Assembly: GCA_963691655.1 (NCBI GenBank)
Contig: OY829326.1
Span: 90,327,235 to 90,391,234, forward strand
Reading direction: 5' to 3'
Source of the DNA: Toxonevra muliebris
Taxonomy: Eukaryota; Arthropoda; Insecta; Diptera; Pallopteridae
DNA: 64,000 nt
Below the pieces are notes generated by a model that was not told the origin of the DNA, did no database searches, and worked only from the letters and a program-made list of their open reading frames with translations. Shown here piece by piece: positions 35,902 to 47,545 of the stretch. Position 1 is the stretch's first letter. Each line of letters opens with the position of its first letter. The position numbers and the translations under genes were made by a program.

Positions 35902-36235
35902 TTAATGCAAAAGTGATCATTTCAGCGCATTTGATTGGTGTATACTACTCTATAGAAAAAATCTCATAAGATGTGTTGCCGTTAGTCGATCTGATGTTTC
36001 TTGTCCTAGATATAGTGTTGTCTGATAAGTCCACCTAATATGATCAACCCTGTACTATCAGACAAAAATCAGAAGCAAAAATGCCAACAACAACCAAAAT
36101 CAATTAAAACACTAATTCGTTATATCATCTAACGAGTTTCAGTATTACAGGAGTCCCTCAAAATAATTACTTTCGTAGTACGTCTGTTACTTTGAGGCTT
36201 CGGCCACTGCTAGTTTCTTTCCGGTAAAGTAGGTA

Positions 36236-37557
36236 CAGGGGCGGATACAAGGGGGAGAGGGAAATTTCCTCCCCCAAAAGATTTTCAAACACTTAAAAAT
36301 TTAATAACTTAAACAGGCAAAAAGGAGTGAACATAATTAGTTATTGTTATTTTTAGTTATTACGATATACTTTCAATTATAAGAATAATGAATAATCTTG
36401 CTCATTAAACCACATTACTCAGTGCCCTCATATAGACCTTTAAGTTTGCTGACAATATTCTCGAAAATATTCGAAATAGTAGATTGCTAATAATACAAGA
36501 AAATAAAAATATAGTTACGAATCACCAATCGTCATAAGCACGGTACTCCTTAGCACTATCATCAATATTGTCACTGACTTGCTGGTACGCAAAAAATATT
36601 GCTGTGCCATATTTTTGGACATTCAAGAAGCGTTCGAAAAAGTTTGACATCAAGGGCTGTTATACAAATTAAAACATTTGCTTCCAGCTCTATTTTATTT
36701 GGTCTTAAAGTCCTATCATTCTATGTCAAAGTAAATGATGAAACATCAGCCAAATCTCAAGTGAAAGCTGGAGTACCACAGGGCAGTATTCCGGGTTCTG
36801 CTCTTTATTCGATTTTTACCTGCGACTTGCCTGAAACTGATGGTGTTGATATAGCTACTTATCCAGACGATACTGCCATTTTAGCGTCAAATTAATCTCC
36901 TACAGAAGCTGTTAATCTAGTTCGGAAACAGCTCGACGACGTTCAACAATGGTTACTTCGGGGATGAGTGCTTGACTGGAGTTCCATCTGTCTCAAGTTC
37001 GATTCCCAGATGGGGTTGAATTCTTAAAAAATGTCCAAATGGATTGTTCCAATAAAATGGATCATTTTGATGATTTAGTTCTTAAATACGTGACTCAAGT
37101 ACCAGTTCAACGGATTCTATTCTCAGGTAGAGAATTTAATCCACCAAAAAAAAAAAAACAAAATTATAGGTTTCGGGTCAATATAAATAAAATGGGAAAG
37201 AGAAATTTTGAATACAGGGTAGGAATCAGCGACCTTAAATGATTCTTAAAATTCTACTTATTCTCGACCCATTATAAACCAATCTAAAATCGAAAACTGA
37301 ATAAATGTATCCTATTGTTATATTTTCCACGATCCTTTACCTTGGAAATAGATCATAGAAATTGTGAAGTACTTTGCTACAAGAACAGATTATCCCCGGA
37401 ATGCGTAACGTACCAGTAAGTTTATGAATAAGCAAAAAAAAAAAAAAAACGATACACGAAGGAGAAAAAAAAAACGCGTTTGGGCGTTTTGGTTCATATG
37501 GAGAATATTTATTTCTTATTTTGCCCCCCAAAAAAATGTTTCCTATATCCGCTACTG
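36236..37557. mobile_element. Probable hAT element, 1,322 bp
   Basis: Left end CAGGGGCGGATACAAGGGGG; right end inward CAGTAGCGGATATAGGAAAC. Flanks AGTAGGTA and ACTACGTA agree at 6 of 8 positions. It contains a jockey-type reverse transcriptase fragment, apparently a later insertion or captured sequence. Confidence 0.55.
36541..36965 (+). pseudogene. Jockey-clade LINE reverse transcriptase fragment
   Basis: Frame-shifted blocks read LDIQEAFEK (first catalytic aspartate region), then VKVNDETSAKSQVKAGVPQG (RT motif with GVPQG), TYPDDTAILASN (active-site YADD changed to YPDD) and AVNLVRKQLDDVQQWLLRG. The order and spacing are those of jockey/juan reverse transcriptases. The altered YADD box and stops mean no activity. 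Both ends are truncated; after 36,965 the sequence changes to a tRNA-like patch (box B GTTCGATTCC at 36,997). Confidence 0.75.
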
Positions 37558-37880
37558 ACTACGTATATATATTTATTTTTATATATGCGGAGAAGTACAT
37601 AACATAAATATAATGTTACCAGTTGTTGTTTCTTTTCCTGTCATTAAATGCAGTGAGACCCTAAATTTTTTCTTTAGGCGGATGACCAAAGTAATCAAGG
37701 GAAAACTGTTAAATTGCTTTGCTTACTATCATCATAAGTCTTGTCTTGCTTCAATATCAAATGATTGTTCAAATGTGTAAGATGATTTTTGCATTTAAAG
37801 CGTATTCACACATGATTTAACTAAATGATTAATTAGTCAATGACAGCGAAATGATTAATGATTTCAATTTTACAATCTTT

Positions 37881-37981
37881 AGTCAAATTTGCTATTCAAT
37901 GAATGCAATCGCAAAATACTATTCATTGAATGAGACTTCAGTGATTTAAAATCGCAATTGATTGCAGTCTTTTACAGCTCT
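37881..37981. repeat. Partial relative of the 22.5/56.5-kb repeat
   Basis: CAATTGATTGCAGTCTTTTACAGCT here matches the end of the repeat at 22,487-22,736 (only the last 20 bases are close; written here in two parts: AATTGATTGCAG and TCTTTTACAGCT). It abuts the LINE junction at 37,982. Confidence 0.5.
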
Positions 37982-39900
37982 GGGCATTGATGATGCGGCC
38001 TCCAGATGAAAGCCGCATACTCAAGGATTGATCTCACGAAGGAAGTAAACAATACTTTGAGTGTGTATAGGTCCAAGAAATCGTAACTATTGCACCGAAT
38101 GAACGCAAAGAGAGAGTAAGCTTTCAGAATTATATAGTTCAAGTGAGATACAAAAGAAAGCTTTCTGTCAAACACAACGCCCAAATCTTTTATTTCACTG
38201 ACAGATTTTAAATTAGAATGACCAATATGATATGAGATAGGAATAGTATTATTTAATTTAGTAAACGTCATGTGAAAACATTTGTCCAAATCAGATTGCA
38301 ATCTTAAGGCGTCAGAGTGATTTTCTATTACTGAATAAAGCTTCAAGTCATTTGCATACAATAAAAATTTTGAATTCGAGAAACAGTTACTAATATCATT
38401 AACAAATAGGACGAACAATAATGGACCTAAAATACTACCAACATTGTCGATAACTACAAAAGAAAGCCTATTTGTCAAGTAACTTCTGATCCACTCTAAA
38501 AAGAGAGAATGGAAACCCAATTTTGCCAATTTAAAAATCAATAAATTATGAGAGACCTTGTCAAACGCTATAGAAAAATTAGTGTAAATGGAATCAATTT
38601 GGAAACCATTTTGAAACGCAGCAATACAATCTTCAGTAAAAACGACCCGAAACAAAATCATGTTGATTTAAGCATATTAAGTTTTTAACCGCAAAATAAA
38701 TCTTATTTTTTACTATGCTTTCAAAGAGTTTAGAGACTATGGTTAACATAAAAATGGGCCTATTTAGAGATATCATTCTTATTACTATTTTTAAAAATAG
38801 GAGAGAGATGATTTTCCACTCATTAATAAAAACACCAGCCGTTAATGATTTATTGAAGAGGAGTCTCAGTGGTTGGATGATAGACGCTGTGCAGTTTTTA
38901 AAGAATATAGAAAAGAGGCCGTCAAAATCAGTTTGAGTAGATAACTTAAGATCACGAATACCAGTTATAATATCATCATCTGTTAACACAAGAGACCCAA
39001 AGTCAATCGAGTTATCAGACCTATAAACGAAACTATCATCTAACTCAGTTGCATCATCTTAATTAGATTTAAAGAGGTTGGCCACATCATCAGAAGAGCA
39101 AGCAGATTTCTCATTTATGAAAACTGTGGATGGAATAGCAGTTGAATATTTTCTGGATTTTACGTACCTCCAAAAAGCCTTAGGATTGGTATTAATATTG
39201 TTATCAAACTGTTGGATATAATTATGGTAAAGACTATTATTTAGGTTACTGAATTCCAACTTATAATATTGACATCTAGAGTAGTAATAAGAATTATTGG
39301 TGCTTTTAAAATTTTTATAGTTCTTATTTCTCAAGTTCTTTAGCTTTTTTAGTTCTTTAGTATACCATGGTAATTTATGAATCTTTCTAGGAAATCTCCG
39401 AATATTATTCATACAAATATCACATAAATTAAGTTTGAAAGCCATATAACAAGCAGACAAATCCCGATTATTAAATAAATCATCCCAACAAATGTCTAAA
39501 ATTAGCTGATTAATATTATTGAAATCACATAATCTATAACTGAAGTTAAATTTATCATTGGCAATAGATGGAAAGTCATAAAACTCAATATCAAAAGCAC
39601 ACTAGGGTTGGAAAAAGGAGCAGCGAAATCCAAAAAATTATAATTTATATTATTACTTGAAAAAATTAGATCAAAAAATCTATTTAATTTATTAGGAAAG
39701 CAATTAATTTCCAATAGACCATGGCTTAATAAACTATCAATTAAATAGATTTCCGATACACTAGATACATTTGATGGTGTTAATATATTAGTAATATTAA
39801 GATTACTCCAGTCTACATAAGTTGAAATTGCCCAATACACAGATGTGATTGTCATCAGGAATATTCAGCGCGAGGTGAAGTATGTTATCGGCACACTACA
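37982..39900 (-). mobile_element. Jockey-clade LINE, truncated at both ends
   Basis: Read on the minus strand: C-terminus of the endonuclease (VLGNFN for the usual LGDFN, about 39,840; then NRFFDLIFSS), a linker with LPWYTKELKKLKNLRNKNY, RT entry (ITGIRDLKLSTQTDFDGL), the palm (IDSIYTNFSIAFDKVSHNLL) and the active site FLLYANDLKLYS, where YADD has become YAND. The thumb ends at ILEYAAFIWRPHHQ and is cut at 37,982. Frames are interrupted at several points and both catalytic regions carry a D-to-N change, so it is dead. The same family's 3' end is at 52.8-53.4 kb. Confidence 0.85.
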
Positions 39901-40739
39901 TCTTTGCCGTCTTAAAGCAAAGGCTATGATTGATATTTTTTTCTTTGGATTAAGTAGTCACTAATAGGTTAATGTTTTGAGAAGATGAATCAAAATAAAC
40001 CAAATGTAGTTGTATCGTCATAAATCAGTGTACTACAAATTGGAGTTGTCTAAATAAAGAGCTTTGTTCCACAAACATTAAGTAATATTATTAACTATTT
40101 TCATAAAACAAAAAGCAGCCTTCTCTAGCGCGTAAACGGTAGGGCGTGGCGATTTCCAATTTGGCTCATACACTCCTAGGATAAATGCTTATTTCATGAT
40201 CTAATTACAAAAAAAAAAATCCCAACCAGAGGGGAAAATTCGAGGTCGAAAGGGTTAAAACAAACTAGACAATTACAGTCTGAGGTAAATTTAAGTATTA
40301 ATCTAAATTGATACCCTTCACCTTCTTAATATTATATTGAGTTGTTCAAGAGATACAACTCGTCTAATTCTAACCACTGTATCGATCATTATACGTGTGG
40401 ATTAAGAAAAACTGCCTGGGATATTTGACATTTTTATGAAATACACAATACATTTGTAGTTCTGGAACACTCACAGACCAATTTAAGTATTATTATTTTA
40501 TTTATCTTTTATTCAATAAGTGCTTAGCGAACAAATTTACTTAGATTTTGTTCCTATGAAACGAAACCAATAGTAAAATAAATAAATAACAATTCAATTA
40601 TAGAAGAAGTAAATAGTTATTATGTCAAATATGTAAAAATTTTCAAAATTATCGTATGTCTATGGTTTAATTTGCGGTCATATAATTAAGTCATATGCTA
40701 AACAAAAAATTAAAAATAACAACTTTGATGATTTTTAAT
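39901..40739. other. No recognised feature
   Basis: AT-rich DNA between the LINE and the Tc1 relic; may contain the Tc1 element's end, which I could not place. Confidence 0.35.
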
Positions 40740-41457
40740 TCTTGACTGAGGTTTTACCTTTACTCCATAGATTTTCTATATAATTTAAATCGGAACTTTA
40801 GGCTGGCCACTCGGAAATTTTTATTTCGTTCTCATTTAGCTAAGACTTAACGACCCGATATGTGGGTTTTGGGTTGTTGTCATGCTGAAAAATCTACCCA
40901 ACAGTAAGTTTTCACAGTATCCTCAGAGAAGATTTTTAAGAATGCCTTTGTACATTTCTAAAGTAATTTTGATTTAAACAATTGGACCAACTCCAGATGA
41001 AGTGAAACACCACCAAACCATTAAGCAAAGGCCCCATGTTTAACAGTTTTTTTTAGTAAAGTTTGAGCCCAGCTCAGTATTTGGTGGATGCCTAAAAAAG
41101 GGTTTCCATTGAACCCTTATACATTAAATTTGGATTCATCGCTCCATACAATTATTTTCCAAGAGTCCTAGTGGAGATATCGTTTAGCGAACGTTCCAAC
41201 CTATTCGTCCAAATATTTTCTTTTGTTCAATCACTTGCGTATAGTGATAGTTTTTTACGAAACTTAATTGTACTCTTGCTCCTTCACAGCAATTGCGGAC
41301 TGCGCGTAAAATACGTCACTCTTTTGTAATTGCTCATAATTTTTTTTAAGGCAACTAATGGTACCCCAAAATGACGTTATAAAAAATTCTTGGACTACTA
41401 ACACAAACCATTTTTCAAACTCGGCATAAAACATTGTTCTAGCGACTTAATAATGTG
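40740..41457 (-). pseudogene. Tc1-like transposase pseudogene
   Basis: The minus strand carries, in order, IIVWSDESKFNV (first catalytic Asp, about 41,150), a FQHDNNPKPTYRVVKS block (second Asp, about 40,890), and ISEWPA-stop-SSDLNYIENLW (the catalytic Glu, near 40,780). This is the DD34E layout of Tc1/Tc3 transposases. Stop codons occur throughout. The N-terminal side is cut by the hAT element beginning at 41,466. Confidence 0.75.
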
Positions 41458-41519
41458 ACCACAAGCAGTGGCGGTTGTAGAATTTGGGTTTGGGGGGCTG
41501 ATTTTACAATTAAAACATA

Positions 41520-41790
41520 AATATCAGACTCACTATCGACCAAAACCCAGACCTAGACCAAAAACTGATGCAAACATTTTAACAAATACAGGTTAAAAAT
41601 TAAAAGATAACTAGAACAAAACTGAGACCAAAATTGAAACTAAAATCGGATAGAAATTTAGGCGGAAATTTCGACCAAATTTAAAACTAAAATTCAAATA
41701 CTTCTTTCAGATCGAAGTTCAAACCAAGAAAAGAACCAAATTCTGATCAAAAATCTATGTAGATCAAAATGAGACCAAATTCAGATCAAA
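41520..41790. repeat. Array of CAGACCAAAATT-like units (left)
   Basis: Degenerate 12-bp units, reverse complement of the arrays at 14.35 and 16.24 kb (GGTCTGAATTTT). Confidence 0.65.
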
Positions 41791-41929
41791 ATCTTGATTA
41801 TGACTTTTCTGATGGATTTATATTGTTAAATGATCCATTTTGAGAAAACAATTTGAAGGAAATTTTAATTTCCTTTGAGAAAAAATGCTTATGAAACAAT
41901 TTGATACATCTCTATTTTTTGGGTCATTT

Positions 41930-42240
41930 TTGGTCGAAACAAAAACCCGAAAAAAATTAAATTAAGATAACAGTTGATTTGGATAGTGCTTTAAACAAAT
42001 TTTTAAAATATATATTCATATCACTCTTAGCATCGATATCACTATTAATCACCTGGTGGTGAGTTTACGATCTCACAACTCCATAACCAAACACTTCATT
42101 TTTATGAAAAATTAAACATGTTCTTTAAATCTGTTATACATTACTTAAAATGTAAATATATCTTAATTTGACCAATACGTTTTAAATTTCTACGAGATCC
42201 GTACATGCTTTCGGGTACCGGGCAACAACCGGTGAAAAAA
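41930..42240 (-). repeat. Dispersed repeat, partner of 4,410-4,690
   Basis: On the minus strand it follows the 4.4-kb copy: GCCCGGTACCCGAAA, then AATTAAGATATATTTA, then ATCGATGCTAAGAGTGATAT. Confidence 0.6.
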
Positions 42241-42249
42241 AACAATGTT

Positions 42250-42900
42250 CAGACCACGAACTGGGCCAAAATTCCAACAAAAACAGATTAAAATGAGATC
42301 AAATTCAGGTCAAAACTCAGACTAAAAACCCAACAACTCAAACCAATAGTTAGATAAAACTTTAGGCCAAAAAGGAACCAAATACCGAACGAAAGTAACC
42401 CAAAACTCAGACCAAAAACTAGTAGGAATATCTGATAGATATTTACATCAAAAAATTTTAACTTAAATTAAATAAAAACTTTACCAAAATTCCCGACGAA
42501 TTCAGCCAAAACTTTAAAACAAAAGTCAGAGCGATTTCGTACCGAAATTCAGACCAAAATAGTATCAAAATCAAGCCAATTCAGACAAAAATGTTAACCA
42601 CAACTCAAACTAAGAGTTGAATTAAAACTGAGGCTAAAAAGACGCCAAATACAAATTAAAAACAATCCGAAATTTAGACCAGAAATCAGATCAAACGCTG
42701 GTCTGCAAACGCTGGGAGGCAAATCAAAATTAAGACCAAACATGGATTAAAACTCAAACCAAATTCAGACTAAAATTCAAACTAAAATAAAACAAAATTC
42801 TAACTTACAATCAAACCAGAATTCGGATCAAAAATGGGCTGAAACTGAAAATTTAAACCAATATCACTAAAATTCAGTACAAAACTCAAACCGAATAATA
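42250..42900. repeat. Array of CAGACCAAAATT-like units (right)
   Basis: About 0.65 kb of degenerate 12-bp units in the same orientation as the left array of this element. Confidence 0.7.
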
Positions 42901-43309
42901 TTTTAAATCTTCAAGTTTTTCGTTTGTTGAAAGTATATACTTCTCACTGCTGATGGCTTTTTTTTTGGAAAAATCTAAATGTTTTTGATTTTCTAAAAAT
43001 TACAGTTTACTATAAGATTGTCAGGTTCTGGGGGGGAGGGTGGGCTTCAGCCTCTATATCCCGCCCCCTAGATACGCTACTGACCACTAGTGTATATTTG
43101 ATGTTGAAATGAGAAGATACAACGACGAATCAGGATATCTGGTCAAGAATTTCAATTGATATAGGCGTTAAGTTATTCCATTTAGTTCCAAAATGCTTTG
43201 AAGGCGCTCTAAAAGCACGTGAAGGTAACACTTCATCATTCTAAAGGTAAAATTTATTCTCTTCCTGTTTTCAGAAAACTTCTTCACCCAGCAAATATAT
43301 TTTTATTTG

Positions 43310-43350
43310 CTTATTTGTTACAGCTTTCTTTAAGCCTAAATAAGGTTAAC
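43310..43350 (-). repeat. Very short LINE 3' tail
   Basis: Minus strand reads CTTAAAGAAAGCTGTAACAA followed by ATAAGC, parallel to the tail of the LINE at 43.5 kb (CTAAAAAAAGCTGTAATAAA). Likely a second, extremely 5'-truncated insertion. Confidence 0.5.
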
Positions 43351-43473
43351 AATATATAGTATTATGTATTTAAAAATTGAAATATAATAATATTAAATAT
43401 AATGAAAATAATACATATAACATACAATATGTGACTTTCATCTAATTGGTAACAACTAACAATAACAATACAA

Positions 43474-44466
43474 TTTTATTTATTTATTTATTTATTACAG
43501 CTTTTTTTAGCCTAATTCAAATTCAAATGCAGATGTATTCTTAAATAAGTTACAAAACATAGCTATAACAAAATTCATTATCTTATATCTAGAGTTTTGC
43601 AATAATCATACAATTTTCTTCTAAACATTTTAATATCACAAGTCTTTACATCATCTGGTAATTCATTGAAACATTTTAATCCTTTATAAAACAGACTACA
43701 TTTGTCTGCTTCTGTTTTAAACAACGGCAAGCCAAAGTCATTCTTATTTCTAGTGTTAATACTATGTAATTCTCTATTAAATTTTATATTGCAACTCAAA
43801 TATTCAGGCAAATATCCAGACTTAATATTATTTATAAATTTCATTGTGTAATAAAAAATTTGTTGCGTAACACTGAGCCAATTGAGGGCAATTAACATGT
43901 CTTTTATGGGTGTATCATATCGTTTGTTTAAAATAAATTTCATAGCCTTATTTTGCATTTTTTGTAATTTATCAGTTTGAGCGTCTTTCATGATAAAAAA
44001 GATTGTTGGACAATATATGAAATGCGGCTCAATAATCGATCTGTAAATCATTTTCTTATAATATTTACTGAGAAGTTTTTCTGTTCTTTTTCAGAACCCT
44101 ACTTTTTCCCAATTTTACCAATGATATATTCAATGTGATCAATAAATTTAAGCTTATTATCTATTTGAAAGCCCAGATACTTTATTTTATCCACCCTCTC
44201 AATTTCTACATTGTTTATTTTTAGTCTTTCTGTAATAACTAGATTACTTCTCGAAATAATCATAAATTTAGTTTTATCTATATTTAATTTTAATCTGTTT
44301 GCACACAACCATTTATAAAGGGCGTCTAAATCACTCTGTAAATTGTTACTAATTTCATCCATGTTTTTTCCACTTATCATAATTAAAGCATCGTCTGCAA
44401 ACAATTTAATTGAGCTAAATTTTAGTACAGATACAATTTTAACACCTACTTCGGCAGAAATTGAGG
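43474..44466 (-). mobile_element. CR1-like LINE, 3' portion
   Basis: On the minus strand an RT active site IKLFADDALIMISGKN opens the preserved part (about 44,410), followed by NRLKLNIDKTKFMIISRSN and VDKIKYLGFQIDNKLKF in one frame down to 44,099. After a frameshift, the thumb and C-terminal region run 44,051-43,578 (YRSIIEPHFIYCPTIFF ... ALNWLSVTQQIFYYTMKFI ... FRRKLYDYCKTLDIR) to a stop. An 80-base 3' UTR ends in (TAAA)n at about 43,496-43,474, the microsatellite tail of a CR1/jockey-type insertion. FADD is intact. The 5' side fades at about 44,466. Confidence 0.8.
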
Positions 44467-45272
44467 AACCAATAATTGTAATTTTTTGAAAAACTATTAA
44501 ACCATTTTAATTCAATATTTTCAATGCCAATAATAGCTAGCTTTGCAGTAATATATCCTGGTCTACAGTTTTCTTTTAAATACATTAGCATTATCACATT
44601 CTTTTATATCTTGGGGCAATTCGTTAAAACATTTCTGACTCTGTCCGAAAAACTGGCAACTTAAAATATTCAAAACAAAATAAAGTTTCAAAATGAAAAA
44701 CCGATACATTTTCGTGTTTGTCTCGAAGATACTTAGCTTCAAACATGGTGAGTACAGAGTGCGCTATAATTTTGTACTGTTATTTATATTAAAAACAAAA
44801 TTATTGTACTTTGGAATTTTATCTGGCTCCCTCTGGCTACGCCCAATGAGCATATGAGCTGAAGATTTAAGTATTATAAAAAGATGCATTTCTTCGAATT
44901 ATTCTAAACAATTTCCAATCAAAATCAATATATTGAAATAGTTAAAAATTAAAAAACTTTTAGTTACCAAAATTAAATATAAAATTAAATATATACTAAT
45001 TATTTAACCTAGAGCAGTTCTTAAAAATTCATAAAAATGCATAGGTACATATCGAATCGTTTGTTTGAATTCGACTTCTTCTGTTTTCAAAGTCGTAAAA
45101 GTCGTAAAAGTCGTCGGCATAAAACAAGTGTCACACAAATTTTATTAACAACATTATATGTATTATATTATGTTAAGTATTTATTTATTCCCAAGTAGAA
45201 ATATTACTTTGCAAATATATTTCAAAAGATAAGAGAATATAAAAAATCAAAAAGTTAAAAAAAAAATGTTAA
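44467..45272. other. No gene; possible isolated transposon end
   Basis: CTGGCTCCCTCTGGCTACGC near 44,825 resembles a hAT terminus of the type seen elsewhere here but lacks the CACTG end. A GTCGTAAAA unit repeats near 45,092-45,115. Confidence 0.35.
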
Positions 45273-45436
45273 CCCGTTTTTGTATATAGCTTCAGACGTA
45301 TAATTTTTCAGCCCTTAGTAAAGGAAGGATATGTAAAGCTGTGACACTTTTTTAAGTTAGTTGTAGAAGTCCTCCCTAATCATTAATTTCGCACAAGTTT
45401 CCTGTTGAACCCGATTAAAAATATGTACTGAAAGGG
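45273..45436. mobile_element. piggyBac-like MITE, 164 bp
   Basis: TTAA (45,269-45,272; 45,437-45,440) frames ends CCCGTTTTTGTATAT and, inward from the right, CCCTTTCAGTACATAT. Ends are less alike than in the other copies. Confidence 0.4.
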
Positions 45437-45440
45437 TTAA

Positions 45441-47029
45441 GGTTAATTAATGATATAGGAATAAAATTAAGATAAGAATTGCAAGAAGTGCCTGTACTGA
45501 AGCTTTTTGTGGGAAATGCATCTTTTAATTCAAGATTCAACCTATTTAACCAAATATGCTGTCAAGGATTCTAAATTTCAACCTTGTTATGTGCTGCTAT
45601 TCCAGAAGTAAGCGCAAATGGACTTGATTATTTTGATTCTGTTGCAATTTGATCCAAAAGTCAACGGAACACTGGATACAATATTATTCCAGTGTACCAT
45701 AAGCGACTTTTGGAATCCAATGCAGAAAAGCCCTCAGAGATTTCCACCACAAATTTAGATACAAAGTGGAGCTCCCTAAGCGTGAAAGCTGAAAAAGCGA
45801 AAAGACCACATGGTACCACATATAGCGGGATGGTAATTGGGCTCAAACTGAACTATCTAATCTTTCTCAGTTAAGGGGACATTCCAGTTTAAAATTTGAA
45901 AAACTCTAATTTTTTTTTGCTTTTCTGTTCCTTATAGTTTCAAGAATACTTTTATTTTATTTTTATTTATTTCGTATTCAAACCTAGTGCATTAAGAAAC
46001 AATCTTATAAAGCTGAATTAGTTGCACTCTCCTGAAAAATTCGAAGTAAAAGGAAAGTTATACATATAATTATGACTTGGTGTAATAAAAAAGAGACCCA
46101 GCTGTTAAAGTAAACAAATATTTGGCTTCAAATCGTTACTCAACAAAAGTAAGAGAAAGTGGTAGTAAGTACACTTTAACGTATGTAAATTCATGCCAGG
46201 CGACTTTAGTAGTAGTTGTTTTGTTATTATTTGAGTATCTCGAAAACTATATCTCATCCCACTCTGAGATTTTTATACAATTTTCCTAACACATTAATAA
46301 ATATTTGCAAAAATATTAAAAAAAAAAATGTCCAAGTTTGGAATAATTCAATTTGTTTATAAAATTTCCAGAATTCATATGTTGAATAACAAAAACAATT
46401 TTATGTTCATATTTTTTCGATAAGTTTGTGCGATATACGAACTTTCATTAGTTGGAAATTTTTTCCTACAACGGTTAGTTTTTGAGTAATTAGGGATTGA
46501 AAAACGTTCCATTTTTACAACTCCAAGACTTTAAAATATCGTAACTTGAAAATAAAAAACATCAAATTGAAATAAAAAAATGCGTCTCGATTTTTTTCTC
46601 AAGAATGCAAGAAAAAATTTTGGTTGAAATTAAAATTTTAGTTGTAAATCTGACATGGAACCACCCATATAGTACTTCTGGTACTATATTCATAATAAAA
46701 TACAAAAATGGGTACAATCGGATAAGTGCCACGCCCACTTCTCATATACTGCTAATCTCGAAATGCATATACTTGTAAAGTATCATAGATAGAAAGCTAA
46801 AATTTGGTGAGTAGATATATTTTCTCGAGAAATTCAACTAGAGCGAAAACAGAAAAAATCGGTAAACTTCCATGCCTACTTTTCATATATAGTTAATTTG
46901 GATATATATATGTATGTATATATGTTCTATGTATACATACATATATGCAGTTTCGCAGATATAAATCTGAATAGGTCACAACCCCGCGACCCCTCTTCTT
47001 CTCAAATAAGAAATATTTTAATTCCTCAT
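45441..47029. other. No recognised element; one coding-like patch
   Basis: The plus-strand frame at about 45,665-45,874 (VYHKRLLESNAEKPSEISTT then NLDTKWSSLSVKAEKAKR) has protein-like composition. I do not recognise it; it may be a retroelement scrap. Confidence 0.3.
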
Positions 47030-47545
47030 ATAATCTATTATTGTTATTGCTTGCATTTAATTATTTCGTTAAGGTCCTTCGATGCTTTGAACTTTTCCAC
47101 GGCGTTAGAGACCTCTTGCTCCGTAAACGTTCGTCGTCTGCCCTGAGAGGTCTTTGTGCCTCGTAGTGTTCGACAAGCACATAGTTTTTTAGAGCCGTTG
47201 TCGTAGTTTTCGAGATGTTCGGTCCAGTTCTTCTGTTTGTGTTCGTTCAGAATTCGTTTTATTGCAGCATTTAGCTCCTAAACTAGTGGGTCTGCGGGAT
47301 TTCTCGAACTAATTTCGTCGCATGCATCCGCTAACCTCTCGGATTCTGCCGGAAAATTGAAGCGAATTTTCGTGGTTCGTCCAGCCGGGATGAATTTAGC
47401 AGCGGCTTTGTGTATGCACGGAAACCATCCCAGTTTGTCTTGTCGTAGTTGACACAGGTGTGGTTTTCGGCATCCATGAAGTCACATTTTCAACTGTGAT
47501 TGTGATGGGCAAGTGGTCAGAGGTAACTTGTGTTTACTGCTCGGT
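47030..47545 (-). pseudogene. LINE fragment: endonuclease end and linker
   Basis: Minus strand: SDHLPITITVENVTSW (about 47,525) is the C-terminal 'SDHxPI' motif of the apurinic-type endonuclease. It is followed by VNYDKTNWDGF (shifted frame), ADACDEISSRNPADPLV, LNAAIKRILNEHKQKNWTEH and SQGRRRTFTEQEVSNAVEKF. The order matches the endonuclease-to-RT linker of jockey-superfamily LINEs. RT itself is missing. Confidence 0.65.

Larger units (their letters stand above)
41466..43082. mobile_element. Non-autonomous hAT element, 1,617 bp
   Basis: Left end CAGTGGCGGTTGTAGAATTTG; right end inward CAGTAGCGTATCTAGGGGGC. Flanks ACCACAAG (41,458-41,465) and ACCACTAG (43,083-43,090) are an 8-bp duplication with one change. 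Interior: two arrays of CAGACCAAAATT-like units and a central segment shared with 4,410-4,690. It is inserted in or beside the Tc1 relic. Confidence 0.8.

Noticed and set aside
40240..40256. Further TTAA-linked MITE end (AAAGGGTTAA)
   Set aside because: No matching inverted partner with TTAA found within a reasonable distance.
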